DNA of 64,000 nt from Planctomycetota bacterium (GCA_003671275.1 QWPB01000007.1:50908-114907), one strand, 5' to 3'. Positions 8,713 through 18,379 are shown, numbered from the stretch's first letter. Notes: generated from the letters alone by a model not told the origin. Numbers and translations are program-made.

Positions 8713-9714
8713 ATGGACGCAATTGCTCAACTGGCCCTTTACGAAGCGGATGCCCTGCTGGCGATCGCCGCTGCCACCGATGCCGCCGGAATCGAAGCGG
8801 TACGCATTCAATTTCTCGGCAAGAAACAGGGTCGGCTGAAAGACTTGCAGGCCTTACTGGGGCAAGTGACCCCCGAAGAACGGCCCGTACTCGGCAAGAA
8901 GTTCAACGAGGTTAAAGACCGAGTGACCGCCGTGGTCGAAGAACGGCAGGCCACGCTCGCCCAGCCTGCGGCAATCGTCGATGGGGTGGACGTGACGCTG
9001 CCGGGGACGCCGTTCTCGATGGGGCATCGGCACCCGATCTCGCAGACGATCGAAGAGTTCAAGTCGATCATGGTGCGGCTGGGGTTTGACCCGGTCGACG
9101 GACCAGAGATCGAGGACGAGTTCCACAACTTCGAGGCTCTCAACATCCCGCTGGACCACCCAGCCCGCGACCCGCGCGACAACTTCTACCTGGCCACAGC
9201 GGAGCGGACCTTCGGCGGGCCGCTGTTGATGCGGAGCCAGACCTCGACGGTCCAGATTCGCGTGATGCAGAACACCCAGCCGCCCGTGCGGATCGTCTCG
9301 ATCGGTCGCGTCTATCGGCCCGATGAGATGGACGACACGCACTCCTGCATGTTCCATCAGATGGAGGGGCTGATGGTGGACAAGCACGTCACGATGGCCG
9401 ACCTCAAGACGGTGCTGCGGCTCTTCGCCCAGGCGTACCTCGGCAAGGATGTCGTGATCCGGTTCCGCCCGTCGTTTTTCCCGTTCACGGAGCCTTCCGT
9501 TGAGGTCGACATGAAGTGGGGCGACCGCTGGCTGGAGATCGGCGGGGCCGGGATGGTCGACCCGAACGTGCTGAAGGCCGTCGGTTACAACCCGGACGAA
9601 GTGAGCGGGTTTGCTTTTGGTCTGGGGGTTGAACGATTCTGCATGCGGCGGCACAATAACACTGACATCCGTCAGTTCTATGCCAGCGATGTGCGGTTCT
9701 TGAGTCAGTTCTAG
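8713..9714 (+). CDS. pheS: Phenylalanine-tRNA ligase alpha subunit
   Basis: PheS charges tRNA-Phe as part of a (alpha-beta)2 enzyme. The 333-residue product has the expected layout: an N-terminal coiled coil (residues 1-85, rich in K, E and A), then the class II core with [34 protein letters not shown], motif 2 [21 protein letters not shown] followed by [10 protein letters not shown], and motif 3 [18 protein letters not shown]. The ATG at 8713 has no strong ribosome binding site, but the family start fits. Usually pheS is followed by pheT; here a DUF1559 gene starts 15 bp after the stop, so the beta subunit must be encoded elsewhere. Confidence 0.97.
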   Translation: MDAIAQLALYEADALLAIAAATDAAGIEAVRIQFLGKKQGRLKDLQALLGQVTPEERPVLGKKFNEVKDRVTAVVEERQATLAQPAAIVDGVDVTLPGTPFSMGHRHPISQTIEEFKSIMVRLGFDPVDGPEIEDEFHNFEALNIPLDHPARDPRDNFYLATAERTFGGPLLMRSQTSTVQIRVMQNTQPPVRIVSIGRVYRPDEMDDTHSCMFHQMEGLMVDKHVTMADLKTVLRLFAQAYLGKDVVIRFRPSFFPFTEPSVEVDMKWGDRWLEIGGAGMVDPNVLKAVGYNPDEVSGFAFGLGVERFCMRRHNNTDIRQFYASDVRFLSQF

Positions 9715-9729
9715 CCTTGGAAAACAGCA

Positions 9730-10605
9730 ATGGCCCGTCCCCATGATGATGAGATGGATTTCCGCCCTCGAAAGAAGAAGGGCACCAGGAAGAAGGCCAA
9801 GCCTCAGCAGATCCCTTGGGGAACATATGGCGGTGTGCTGATCACGGTTTTGATTCTGCTGGGAGCCGTCGGGAAGTTCGTCAAGGCGTACAACCGTACC
9901 AAAACCTCCATCTCTGGTACCGAGGCTCCCGTGGCAACGGAGCTTCCCGGAACGGGTGTGGCCTCTTCCGGCGCTGCGGAGCAGAGCGGGGGCTCCGAGG
10001 CGGAGCACCGCTCAAATTCGAAAAACAACCTCAAGCAAATTGGCTTGGCATTTCACAATTACCACGATGTGTTCAGGATGTTTCCCGCAGGTGGCATTGT
10101 ACGTGAAAGTGACAAGTTGGAGTTTATGAGCTGGGGGATCAGCATCCTGCCATTCGTGGACCAGGCCCCGCGTTACATCGCTTATAATGTGAATGCGGCT
10201 TGGAACAGCCCCCAGAATCAGCCCCAGACCGGTGTGCCGATTCCTGTGTATTTGAATCCGCGGTTTAAGAGTGATGGGCAACCCGTGTCGCACTACGCGG
10301 GGAGTACGCAGTTGTTGAGTTCTAACCAATGGATGGGCCTCCGAAACATTACGGACGGGACTTCCAACACCTTCTTCGTCGGCGAGGTTTCCGCGGGATT
10401 CAAGTCTTGGGCTGATCCCACGAATCATCGCGATCTGTCGCTGGGACTGGGGTCCGCTCCGGATAAATTCGGGGGCACTTTCACGGGGGGCTCGAACATT
10501 TTGATGGTGGATGGGGCCGTTCGATTTCTCTCGGACAAGGTTGATCCAAGCGTGCTCAAGGCCTTGGCCACCCCCGGTGGCAACGAAATCGTCGGAGAGT
10601 TTTAA
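9730..10605 (+). CDS. DUF1559 domain protein without a prepilin leader
   Basis: DUF1559 proteins are a large family expanded in Planctomycetes, usually with a type IV prepilin-like N-terminus and an H-X9-DG C-terminal motif. This 291-residue member begins with a very basic stretch (KKKGTRKKAK) and one transmembrane helix (about 35-52), instead of the GFTLIELL leader. The central DUF1559 hallmark is present as NNLKQIGLAFHNYHDVF, and the C-terminus has GTFTGGSNILMVDGAVRFLS, matching the H-X9-DG region with the His replaced by Thr or Phe depending on alignment. It starts 15 bp after pheS, and the end reads ILMVDG...VGEF. The basic cytoplasmic tail suggests a type II signal anchor exposing the rest outside. 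The function is unknown. Confidence 0.85.
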   Translation: MARPHDDEMDFRPRKKKGTRKKAKPQQIPWGTYGGVLITVLILLGAVGKFVKAYNRTKTSISGTEAPVATELPGTGVASSGAAEQSGGSEAEHRSNSKNNLKQIGLAFHNYHDVFRMFPAGGIVRESDKLEFMSWGISILPFVDQAPRYIAYNVNAAWNSPQNQPQTGVPIPVYLNPRFKSDGQPVSHYAGSTQLLSSNQWMGLRNITDGTSNTFFVGEVSAGFKSWADPTNHRDLSLGLGSAPDKFGGTFTGGSNILMVDGAVRFLSDKVDPSVLKALATPGGNEIVGEF

Positions 10606-10837
10606 CCCTCTGGTCCGTGAAGGCAGTCGCAGCCCCGAAACGGAATTCTTCCACTGACCGTTAATCTCCCCTTAGATTCACATTCCTCTGTACTCTTTCC
10701 AGCGTGTGTGTCCTCTGTGAGGCGATCTTTCCACGGAGAATTCTCCACAAGCGGACGTGAGTCTGGGTTCGTTTGAATTTCGGAACCTGGTTCTCTCGAT
10801 ATCGAGGGTGAAACACTCGGCACTCGCGGGAACCATC

Positions 10838-11635
10838 ATGTCATCCGGGGAATTGGAACAACTGCGACGCGAAAACCAGGAACTGCGCAGCGTGCTGGTG
10901 GAGATGCGGACCCAGCTGATTCAGGCCCAGAAGATGACCTCGGTCGGGGCCATTGCGTCTTCGATCACTCACGAGTTCAACAACATCCTGACGACGGTCA
11001 TTAATTACGCCAAAATGGGGCTGCGGCATAAGGATGCGGCGACTCGTGATAAAGCATTCGACCGGATTCTGGCGGCTGGACAACGCGCGGGCCGGATCAC
11101 GACGGGGATGCTGTCATACGCTCGCGGACGGCAGGCCCATCGCGAAGCCTTTCGGTTGTCGCAACTGGTCGAGGATGTGCTGGTCCTGGTTGAAAAGGAC
11201 TTGCAGGTCCATCGTGTCCGGCTGGAGTCACAATTCGATCAGGATGCCTGGGCCAGTGTCAACGCGGGGCAGATTCAGCAGGTGCTGCTGAATCTCGTTG
11301 TCAATGCGCGGCAGGCCATGCCCAATGGCGGCACGCTCCAACTGGCCGTGATTGTCAATCGAGAAGCGGGGACCAGTGAAATCATGGTCCGGGACACGGG
11401 AGCCGGGATCCCCGCGGATAAGCTGCCAAAGATATTCGAGAGCTTCTACACGACCAAAACCCCGGACGAGCAGGGACAAGGCGGTACGGGGTTGGGGCTG
11501 GCCCTCTGCAAAGAGATTATCGATTCGCATCAAGGCCGGATCCGCGTGGAGAGTGTTGTCGGACGCGGAACGACGTTTACGTTGCGGTTCCCGAGTATCG
11601 CAGCCCCGCTGGCCCCGGTGCAGCGCGCTGGCTAA
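10838..11635 (+). CDS. Histidine kinase (HisKA plus HATPase), cytosolic
   Basis: A two-component sensor kinase of 265 residues if started at ATG 10838; a GTG at 10757 in frame would add 27 residues with no sequence support. It opens with a short coiled coil (GELEQLRRENQELRSVLVEM), then the H-box SITHEFNNILTTVINYAK with phospho-acceptor H45, the N-box NLVVNARQAMPNGG, the G1-box DTGAGIPADKLPKIFESFYTTK and the G2-box GTGLGLALCKEIIDSHQGRI. There is no transmembrane segment and no sensor domain, so input probably arrives through partner proteins or the coiled coil. The nearest response regulator is 51 kb away, so its partner is unknown. It is separated from the DUF1559 gene by 230 bp with no evident terminator. 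Confidence 0.93.
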   Translation: MSSGELEQLRRENQELRSVLVEMRTQLIQAQKMTSVGAIASSITHEFNNILTTVINYAKMGLRHKDAATRDKAFDRILAAGQRAGRITTGMLSYARGRQAHREAFRLSQLVEDVLVLVEKDLQVHRVRLESQFDQDAWASVNAGQIQQVLLNLVVNARQAMPNGGTLQLAVIVNREAGTSEIMVRDTGAGIPADKLPKIFESFYTTKTPDEQGQGGTGLGLALCKEIIDSHQGRIRVESVVGRGTTFTLRFPSIAAPLAPVQRAG

Positions 11636-11690
11636 CGACGGACTACGTGCTTCCGCAAACCCACACCCCCGAAAGCTCCGGGCTCGTGGT

Positions 11691-12152
11691 TCAGTGTTTC
11701 CTTTTTGACGCCCGCTTCCACGTGGTAACCACCAGCCAAAACGCGAACAGCTGAGTCAGTTCGTCGATCGATTCCGAGCAACGGATCGTGGCTCGTCGGG
11801 TGAATGGATGCACGGGCGTGAATGTGCCGACCGATACACCATCGTCAAGTAGCTCAAAGGATCTCGAAAAGATGGATTGGGCCTGCAGCCTCATGGTCTG
11901 CGGTTCACTGACCAGTTCAAAGGTGCGAGTAAAAGGACTGGATTTACGGGCGTCGATCAGAACCTCTGCGTGATGTTCGAGAGTCCAGTGTCCGCTGAAC
12001 GGACCGTGTTTGATGACCTCGTACTCCTGCCCGTCCCATTGGATCGTGCCTTGTTCTGTGAACCAGTTAAAGGTCAGCTGGGACTCGCCGCCCGTGGTTC
12101 CGCGAACGATGTAGTTCCAGGAGCAGATCGCACGCGGCAGACAGGTAAGCAT
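11691..12152 (-). CDS. Hypothetical protein, beta-rich, possibly tubby-like fold
   Basis: I do not recognise this gene with confidence. The likely start is ATG 12152, giving 153 residues; the frame is open further upstream, but that part is basic and low-complexity. The body reads as alternating strands: NYIVRGTTGGESQLTFNWF, GTIQWDGQEYEVIKHG, SGHWTLEHHAEVLIDARK, FTRTFELVSEPQTMRLQ, and then a helix with SIDELTQLFAFWLVVTTWKR, which would fit a beta barrel closed by a hydrophobic C-terminal helix, as in tubby-like or LURP-one-related proteins. That is an impression from the pattern, not a motif match. It lies 112 bp downstream of the PSD1 gene on the same strand and converges with the histidine kinase. 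Confidence 0.55.
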   Translation of the reverse strand: MLTCLPRAICSWNYIVRGTTGGESQLTFNWFTEQGTIQWDGQEYEVIKHGPFSGHWTLEHHAEVLIDARKSSPFTRTFELVSEPQTMRLQAQSIFSRSFELLDDGVSVGTFTPVHPFTRRATIRCSESIDELTQLFAFWLVVTTWKRASKRKH

Positions 12153-12264
12153 TGTTGGTGATCCGGGAGTCCGGAGAGTCGCTTCCCTTCGAACGGATTT
12201 TCCGGACCTGGGGATCACTGGAAATTCAGTCGTTCGGAGAATCACCGACCGCTGAAAACGCCGA

Positions 12265-15200
12265 TCATCGCACCGTCACAAAATCGTTGTGGTTCAGCAG
12301 GGCCAGCAGGAATTGCGCCCGGGCCGCCTCGCCAGATCCCAAACGAGCCAATCCGTCCAGTGAAATGGCCAGTTCTTCGGCAGTCGGTTCACAGCTCAGC
12401 ACGGTGACAAAGGCCGCCCGAATCCAGTCGGTGTCGGCGGCCATCGGAGCGGCGGCGCTCAATCGGGCGGCGATCTTCTCGGCCATCTGAGCAGCCAGGA
12501 TACTGTTCTCCAGGGCCAGAGCCTGTTGTGGCACGATGCTTTCCGTCCGACGATAACAATCGAGTACGCTGGCATCGTCGAACATTGACAGAAACTTTTC
12601 ATGTTCGTTATGCGAGTGAACGAAATACAGGCTTCTCCGACGGGAGTCTTCCTGACTTACCGGGATTGATGGCCCTCCCAATCGCATGTCCAATTCGCCG
12701 GCCAGATGCAGCAGGCTATCGCGAACCGTTTGAGCCTCCATGCGGACCGGATGGGCACGCCAGTAAAACCTGTTCTCGGGGTCGTGTCTCAGGTTGTCCG
12801 CTGCCGCGCCCCGGTTCGAGGAACTCATCCGGTAGGTCCGAGAGGTCACGATGAGTCGGTGGAGATGTTTCATACTCCATCCACTCTCTCGGAATTCGAC
12901 GGCCAGCCAGTCCAGCAGTTCCGAATGAGTGGGCGGCGTGCCCTTTCGACCAAAGTCAAATACGGTGGGGACCAAGGGACGCCCCAAATGCCGGGACCAG
13001 ATGTGATTCACCGCGACACGGGCCGGCAGCGGATGGCGGGCATCCGTGATCCACCGCGCCATCGCCGAGCGACGCCCCGTGCTGCTGGTGGGAAACGGCT
13101 GCCGTCGGGACTCCTCGGTTTCGAGGTTGTTCTCCAGTGTCTTGAGGGCTCCTGGTAACGACGTGTAAGTCTCGCCCGGCGATTCCAGGGCCTTGATCGC
13201 CTGCTCGCGGGCGGCCTGGGCGGCAGTGCGTTTGGTCTCGCGGTCGGCTTTTTGTTCGGGTGTCGCCTGCAAGACGGACAACTCGGCCTGACTCAACTCT
13301 TCTTCCCGCTGTGCCGCAGTGGCTGCCTTCTCGGTACGGGCAGCTGCGATCCACCGTTCGTGAAGATCACTCGGCGGGGGTTCGAGGGTGCGAGCCTGAT
13401 CGGCGGCACCACGGGCCAGGACTGACTGTCGTTGGGCTTCCGCCGTTGCGAGAGACTTTTCTCCCAGCTGGACCATCATTCGCAACTGATCGAGGGGCAC
13501 TGCTCCGCTGGGGCTGGGGGGCGCGTTCCGGGGTTCGAGCAAGGGGACCGAAGCGGGCAGCTCGCGCAGTTCGAACGCGAGGAATTCCGCCTGTGCGTCA
13601 AAGGTGATGATCTGCAAGGCTCCGGGCTGGCGTGTTTTCGGTAAGCGGTAGGCCACCGCAGCCGCGCCATCCACGGTCAGGTTCACCAGCGTCCCGCGCA
13701 CGCGGAGAATCATCTCATGCGGGGCGTTGAGATCGACCGAGCGGGTTTGGGCCCCTTCGGCGGGGTAGGCGTAATTACCGCCTTGTTTGTAGGCGATCTG
13801 GGCCTTCGGGCCATCGGCGTAGCTGCTGAGGTATGCCAGAGCTTCGTAGCCGGACGCCTGAGTGTCGAACGTCATACCCACGGATTTCCACATCGTTCCA
13901 CCGGTGGGGACGTACTTCAAGCGGGCTTCGAAGTCGACTGGGGGCTGTTGTCGCAACCGCAGCACTGCGCGTGTGGTTCCGACCTGCGTCTGTTTCAACC
14001 GGCCATCCGCATAAGTCCATTGTCCATCGCCTGGTTCCCATAAGTCCTGCCGGGCCGTGGCAAAGTGATCACTGACCAGAACCGGGGCTTCGCCTGCGGG
14101 GAGCGGGACGGGCGCTGGGGCCTCGGCATCCATCAGCCGTTGTCGCACGGCTTTGAGTGCTGCCTGGGCTGCGGTAACCCGCTGATCGGCCACCTGTCGA
14201 TGGGCTTCAACTACGAAGGGTCGCGTACCCGGCAGGGTGGCTTCCCGCGGTAGGGCCACCGCCTCGGGTTTCCATTCGCCAACGGATAGAAAGGCGGGCA
14301 CCATCGGTTCGATGACGCGGGTTTTGTCCGGGTTGCGGTCATCGCCCCGCAGGTGGACGAAGGTCTCGGCTCCCAGATGGCAATCGAATGGCCGGGGGAT
14401 TCCGTCCACTTCAAAATCGATCACCCCGGGGACCGCATCCGTCCGTACTTGGTACGGTTCGAAGATCGCCCGCATCTGGTAATACTCGACCTGCGAAATC
14501 GGATCGTATTTGTGGTCATGGCATTTAGCGCAGTTGAACGTCATCCCCAGCATGGCCTTGGAGGTGTGCTCGATGGTCTCGTCTAGCCAGCTGGTTCGAT
14601 TGAATTTGAAGTATTGCCGTGCCAGAAACCCACCCGCCCGCAGTTTGTCGAGATCGTTCGGATACAGCTCGTCCGCCGCCAGCATCTCTCGGAGCATCTG
14701 GTCGTACCCCTTGTCCGCGTTCAACGACTCGATAATCCAGTCGCGCCAATGCCAGATATGCTTCTGTGAGTTTCGAACCTCGGCCCCCAGGCCCCACCAG
14801 TCGCTATACCGCCAGACATCCATCCAGTGACGTCCCCAGCGTTCGCCGTATTGTGGACTGTCGAGCAGCCGGGTGACGACTGTGTCGCAGGCGGAATCGG
14901 ATTGGTCCGCGAGGAAGGCTGCCTGCTCTGCGGCAGTGGGGGGCAATCCGATCAAGTCGAGTGACACCCGCCGCAGCCAGACACGCTTATCGGCTAGAGG
15001 CTGTGGCGTCAGACCGTGTTCGGCGTGTTGAGCAGCGATGAACGCATCGATCGGATTTCGCTGCCATGCCGGGTCCGCCTCCGTGGGGACAGGCGGACGA
15101 ACCGGAGGGCGAAAGGCCCAATGCTCTTGCGGATCGGCCTCCGGTTTCTCCGTCTCGGGGACGGGAGCCCCGGTGGCGATCCATTGGCGGATAGCTGCCA

Positions 15201-15525
15201 CTTGTTCGGGCTTCAGGGGTTCTCCCTCGGGAGGCATGCGGATGGCCAGATCGGTCGCTGTGATGCGGGCCATCAGTGAACTGGCGTCAGGGTTTCCGGC
15301 CTGGATGGCGACCCCCTCATCACCGCCTCGGATCGCGGCGGCGGCTGTGTCGAGCCGTAAGTGTGCCTCCTGTTTGAGGGCTCCATGGCAGGCGTAGCAG
15401 CGTTCCTGCAGGACCGGTTTGACCTGCTTGAGGTACTGGTCATCGCCCTGTGTCAGGGGGATGATCACCAGTCCGGTGATGACCCAGATCGCCAGAAGCC
15501 AGGGCGTGCGTTCTCGATTTCGCAT
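12265..15525 (-). CDS. Planctomycete PSCyt1/PSCyt2/PSD1 c-type cytochrome protein
   Basis: A 1086-residue exported protein of a family nearly confined to Planctomycetes and Verrucomicrobia. After a signal peptide (residues 1-27), the PSCyt1 domain carries a haem-binding CYACHG (C43, C46, H47) and PPEGEPLKPEQVAAIRQWIATGAP. The DUF1549/PSCyt2 domain follows, about 155-360, with YGERWGRHWMDVWRYSDW and a second haem-like CAKCHDHKYDPISQ. A middle segment (about 480-640) looks like a DUF1080/concanavalin-like sugar-binding fold (LRQQPPVDFEARLKY), then a coiled coil, then DUF1553/PSD1, about 800-1070, with RMSSSNRGAAADNLRHDPENRFYW. The substrate and role are not established. Its start sits three bases after the UbiA stop, so the two are likely cotranscribed. 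Confidence 0.93.
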   Translation of the reverse strand: MRNRERTPWLLAIWVITGLVIIPLTQGDDQYLKQVKPVLQERCYACHGALKQEAHLRLDTAAAAIRGGDEGVAIQAGNPDASSLMARITATDLAIRMPPEGEPLKPEQVAAIRQWIATGAPVPETEKPEADPQEHWAFRPPVRPPVPTEADPAWQRNPIDAFIAAQHAEHGLTPQPLADKRVWLRRVSLDLIGLPPTAAEQAAFLADQSDSACDTVVTRLLDSPQYGERWGRHWMDVWRYSDWWGLGAEVRNSQKHIWHWRDWIIESLNADKGYDQMLREMLAADELYPNDLDKLRAGGFLARQYFKFNRTSWLDETIEHTSKAMLGMTFNCAKCHDHKYDPISQVEYYQMRAIFEPYQVRTDAVPGVIDFEVDGIPRPFDCHLGAETFVHLRGDDRNPDKTRVIEPMVPAFLSVGEWKPEAVALPREATLPGTRPFVVEAHRQVADQRVTAAQAALKAVRQRLMDAEAPAPVPLPAGEAPVLVSDHFATARQDLWEPGDGQWTYADGRLKQTQVGTTRAVLRLRQQPPVDFEARLKYVPTGGTMWKSVGMTFDTQASGYEALAYLSSYADGPKAQIAYKQGGNYAYPAEGAQTRSVDLNAPHEMILRVRGTLVNLTVDGAAAVAYRLPKTRQPGALQIITFDAQAEFLAFELRELPASVPLLEPRNAPPSPSGAVPLDQLRMMVQLGEKSLATAEAQRQSVLARGAADQARTLEPPPSDLHERWIAAARTEKAATAAQREEELSQAELSVLQATPEQKADRETKRTAAQAAREQAIKALESPGETYTSLPGALKTLENNLETEESRRQPFPTSSTGRRSAMARWITDARHPLPARVAVNHIWSRHLGRPLVPTVFDFGRKGTPPTHSELLDWLAVEFRESGWSMKHLHRLIVTSRTYRMSSSNRGAAADNLRHDPENRFYWRAHPVRMEAQTVRDSLLHLAGELDMRLGGPSIPVSQEDSRRRSLYFVHSHNEHEKFLSMFDDASVLDCYRRTESIVPQQALALENSILAAQMAEKIAARLSAAAPMAADTDWIRAAFVTVLSCEPTAEELAISLDGLARLGSGEAARAQFLLALLNHNDFVTVR

Positions 15526-15528
15526 CTC

Positions 15529-16392
15529 TCACCTCACCCAGAGATCCACCACTCCAGCGACCAGCACGCCGACGCTGATGGCTGCATTCACATGAAAGAA
15601 CGCCGTGTTCACGCGGCTCAGGTCGGTGGGACTGACGATGGCATGCTCATAAGCCAGTAGCAGCGACAGCACTACGATTCCCCCGAGGAACACCGGCCCC
15701 AGAGGAGTGAACTGCCACAATGCCAGCAGGGCCCCGACTGCCAGCAGGTGACTGAGGGCGGCGATCCGCAAGGCGGCGGGAATCCCGATCCGTGCGGGTA
15801 ACGAGTGCAGCCCTGTTTCGCGATCAAACTCCGCATCCTGGCTGGCGTAAAGGATGTCGAATCCCCCCACCCAGAAAAAGATCACGATTGCGAGCAGTGC
15901 CGGGGGCCACTCCACCGTTCCTCGAATGGCGATCCATGCGGCAATCGGCGACAGCATGAGAGCCGCACTCAACCAGTAGTGACAGAGGGCCGTGAACCGT
16001 TTGGCGTACGAATATCCCAGCAGGAATAGCAGCACGGGAACCGACAGGTATAGCGGCCAGCGGTTCGGCAGGAACAGCAACGTCGCTGCCACGAACCCTG
16101 CCGAACAGGCTCCCACGAATCCGGCTACCGCCGGAACCGACAACAGCCCCGCCGGAATATGCCGCCGCACCGTCCGGGGATTGGCGGCATCGACCTCCCG
16201 GTCGATCAACCGGTTGAAGGCCATTGCGGCGGACCGCGCCAATGTCATGCAGAGCAGAATTCCCCAAAGATCCTGAGAGCGAAACGCGGTCTGCTGCCAC
16301 GCCAGAATCGCCGAAAACAAGGCGAACGGCAGTGCAAACACGGTGTGACTGAAGCGGATCAGTTCCAGGAAATGACGCAGACGGGTGAACAT
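15529..16392 (-). CDS. UbiA-family prenyltransferase
   Basis: UbiA enzymes attach a polyprenyl chain to an aromatic ring in quinone biosynthesis within the inner membrane. From ATG 16392 the product has 287 residues with about eight hydrophobic helices. The two Asp-rich motifs are in place: AMAFNRLIDREVDAANPRT early on, and YASQDAEFDRETGLHSLPARIG in the middle. The pattern resembles 4-hydroxybenzoate polyprenyltransferase and MqnP of the futalosine menaquinone route more than MenA. An in-frame GTG at 16446 would add 18 residues. It is the upstream member of a pair with the PSD1 gene (gap three bases). The precise aromatic substrate cannot be read from sequence. Confidence 0.88.
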   Translation of the reverse strand: MFTRLRHFLELIRFSHTVFALPFALFSAILAWQQTAFRSQDLWGILLCMTLARSAAMAFNRLIDREVDAANPRTVRRHIPAGLLSVPAVAGFVGACSAGFVAATLLFLPNRWPLYLSVPVLLFLLGYSYAKRFTALCHYWLSAALMLSPIAAWIAIRGTVEWPPALLAIVIFFWVGGFDILYASQDAEFDRETGLHSLPARIGIPAALRIAALSHLLAVGALLALWQFTPLGPVFLGGIVVLSLLLAYEHAIVSPTDLSRVNTAFFHVNAAISVGVLVAGVVDLWVR

Positions 16393-16770
16393 GGGGGCGA
16401 GGTCGCGGGGCCGGACTTCCAGGAAGCCAGCAACCACCCGGGTCACCAGCCAATTCTCCTTTATAGCCCACTTCCCCCTCGAAAGGCGATCCCCGCTGAT
16501 TCGGAACCCTGGTTGGTGTGTCCGTCAGGTAAGTGGGGAGCCGGGTAGGTAATCTTGCCTGTCCCACGATCTCCCGGAAAGGGGGCCCTCGGAAGGCGTG
16601 CGTCAGACAGGAATGTCTGACGCACCGACGGATGAGCTTCCCTCAGGAACCGCTTCTCAGGGGGCGACACTCGCCAGCGGTCAGGGTAGTGCTTAGAATC
16701 GAAATCGCGTCGAGAGGACTATCCGCCTCTTCTGCACGTTGCGTTCACCAGATGAGTTCACCTCAGGGAG
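16393..16770. other. Divergent intergenic region with repeat hairpins
   Basis: A 378-bp spacer between ubiA-like and floA. It contains two adjacent inverted repeats described separately (16543-16565 and 16598-16625) and AGGGAG directly before the annotated floA ATG. No coding potential was judged convincing. Confidence 0.6.
16543..16625. repeat. Compound intergenic palindromic repeat, copy A
   Basis: Two modules. The first, 16543-16565, is a degenerate inverted repeat of the form GGGTAGGTAA..TTGCCTGTCCC. The second, 16598-16625, is a perfect 12-bp stem, GTGCGTCAGACA, a GGAA tetraloop (GNRA class), then the reverse complement. The same two-module arrangement recurs at 58202-58281, and the second module alone near 20200, 32096 and 53385. 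Confidence 0.7.
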
Positions 16771-17769
16771 ATGCCCGTGTCCCATGCCTTAATGTTGTCG
16801 GGGTTGCTGGCGGCGGCTGATGCCAACGTGTTGCTCATGGGGTTTGTCTGGATCTTTGTGGCCTTTTTGGTCATCGTGGGTCTGGTCTGCTTCTTTCTGT
16901 TTATTCGCTACTTCAACCTGTGGCTGCGGTCATATACAACTCGGGCGGGAATCAGTCCGTTTGCCTTGATCCTGATGTCACTGCGGAAAGTGAATCCCCA
17001 CACGATCGTGGAGGCCAAGATTAGTGCAGTGCAGGCCGGTCTGGCGACGATTTCGACGCAGGCTTTGGGGGCGCACTATCTGGCGGGCGGTAACGTGACC
17101 AAGGTCGTGCGAGCCCTGATCGCCTCCCACCGTGCCCGGATCGGTTTGGATTGGGACACGGCATCGGCCATCGATCTGGCAGGGCGGGATGTGCTGGACG
17201 CCGTTCGTACCAGCGTCGATCCTAAAGTAATCGATTGCCCGGACCCCCGTCGCGGGCGATATACGCTCGATGGTGTGGCCAAGGACGGGATTCAGCTGAA
17301 AGCTCGTGCCCGCGTGACCGTGCGGACCAATCTGGGGCAACTGATTGGGGGAGCCACCGAGGACACGATTATTGCCCGTGTCGGAGAGGGAATCGTCTCG
17401 GCCATCGGTTCGTGCGAGTCCCACAAGGACGTGCTCTCGAATCCGACGCTGATCGCTCAGAACGTGCTGCGCAAGAGTCTGGATTCCCAAACGGCCTACG
17501 AAATCGTGTCGATCGACATCGCCGACATTGACGTGGGAGACAACGTCGGGGCTCGCCTGCAGGCCGACCAGGCCGAAGCGGACCTGCGCGTGGCTCGGGC
17601 TCGGGCCGAGCAACGCCGGGCGGAGGCTGTTGCTCAAGAGCAGGAGATGCGGGCGCTGACGCAGGAGAATCAGGCAAAAGTCGTCCTCGCCGAAGCAGAA
17701 ATTCCAAAAGCCATGGCTGATGCGTATGGGCGCGGACAGCTGCGGGCCACTGTTGGCAAGAAAGCTTAG
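16771..17769 (+). CDS. floA: Flotillin-like membrane scaffold protein FloA
   Basis: FloA organises functional membrane microdomains. The 332-residue product has a hydrophobic hairpin near the N-terminus (about residues 22-48, [28 protein letters not shown]), then the SPFH-type domain with [73 protein letters not shown] in pieces, and a C-terminal charged helical region ([20 protein letters not shown]) that forms the coiled coil in flotillins. The UPF0365/YqfA family usually has about 330 residues, so it is complete. AGGGAG ends directly at the ATG, too close to be useful, whereas the GTG six bases later (16777) is ideally spaced, so translation may begin there. Confidence 0.93.
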   Translation: MPVSHALMLSGLLAAADANVLLMGFVWIFVAFLVIVGLVCFFLFIRYFNLWLRSYTTRAGISPFALILMSLRKVNPHTIVEAKISAVQAGLATISTQALGAHYLAGGNVTKVVRALIASHRARIGLDWDTASAIDLAGRDVLDAVRTSVDPKVIDCPDPRRGRYTLDGVAKDGIQLKARARVTVRTNLGQLIGGATEDTIIARVGEGIVSAIGSCESHKDVLSNPTLIAQNVLRKSLDSQTAYEIVSIDIADIDVGDNVGARLQADQAEADLRVARARAEQRRAEAVAQEQEMRALTQENQAKVVLAEAEIPKAMADAYGRGQLRATVGKKA

Positions 17770-18184
17770 GAATGTGTTGATCGTGCGGTTTGCGGTGTTT
17801 GGGCAAGCCACAGGAGCTGTTGTGGTTAGTTCCCACCTGCTCGGCATTCCGGTCTGGCAAGAAATGCCAGCGGGCAGATTTGTTTGCCATAGCTGACTTT
17901 TTGTCGGTCGATGCTAGAATGCCAAGCAACAGATTCTTCATTGGTTTGGGCATGTTCCTTGCAATGAAGAAAAGATGGTGGGCTGAACTGCAAGGACTTG
18001 CGGTCAGCACGTTGTGGCATGGTCCCTCGGAGTGAGGGATCGCCATCGCGAGACATTTTCGGCTCCTGTCACATCCGGGGTCGATCACCATCGGCTGGAG
18101 TTTTACTCTCGCGGTTCAGGGACGATCCTCGGAGGCTTGACTCGCAGTCGGACAATCCGGCTTCCGGTGAACCTGATGAGTTCC
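17770..18184. other. Intergenic region after floA
   Basis: A 415-bp spacer. It contains a small hairpin CTGGCA-AGAAA-TGCCAG at 17854-17870 and an imperfect inverted repeat near 18019-18042 (GGTCCCTC/GAGGGATC). A short open frame overlaps it, but its composition is not gene-like. Nothing else was recognised. Confidence 0.5.
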
Positions 18185-18379
18185 ATGAACATTGAATTGA
18201 CTCAAAAACAGCAGGAAATTCTCCTGCGTGGATTGCGGTTCGTGAAGAGTGCGGTGGCCCTCGACATGCCCGAATTCACCGACAAACTGGAAGGCGATCG
18301 GCGTCGTCAGTATGCCGAAATTGCCGAGGTGGAAACCCTCGTGTCCAAGGCAGCAATCGTCCAGGGGGCGAGCGCTTAA
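18185..18379 (+). CDS. Small hypothetical protein, 64 residues
   Basis: A short, charged, fully helical-looking protein: MNIELTQKQQEILLRGLRF, then VKSAVALDMPEFTDKLEGDR and RRQYAEIAEVETLVSKA. I do not recognise the family. The amphipathic pattern and lack of hydrophobic segments suggest a small cytosolic coiled-coil protein. ATG 18176 three codons upstream is an alternative start; neither has a strong ribosome binding site. The amino-acid composition and codon choice fit the host, so I treat it as real. It precedes the KASIII-like gene by 123 bp on the same strand, but there is no sign of functional coupling. Confidence 0.6.
   Translation: MNIELTQKQQEILLRGLRFVKSAVALDMPEFTDKLEGDRRRQYAEIAEVETLVSKAAIVQGASA

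Noticed and set aside
8854..10008. Long minus-strand open frame across pheS and the DUF1559 gene
   Set aside because: It runs opposite two well-identified genes and shows no conserved segments.
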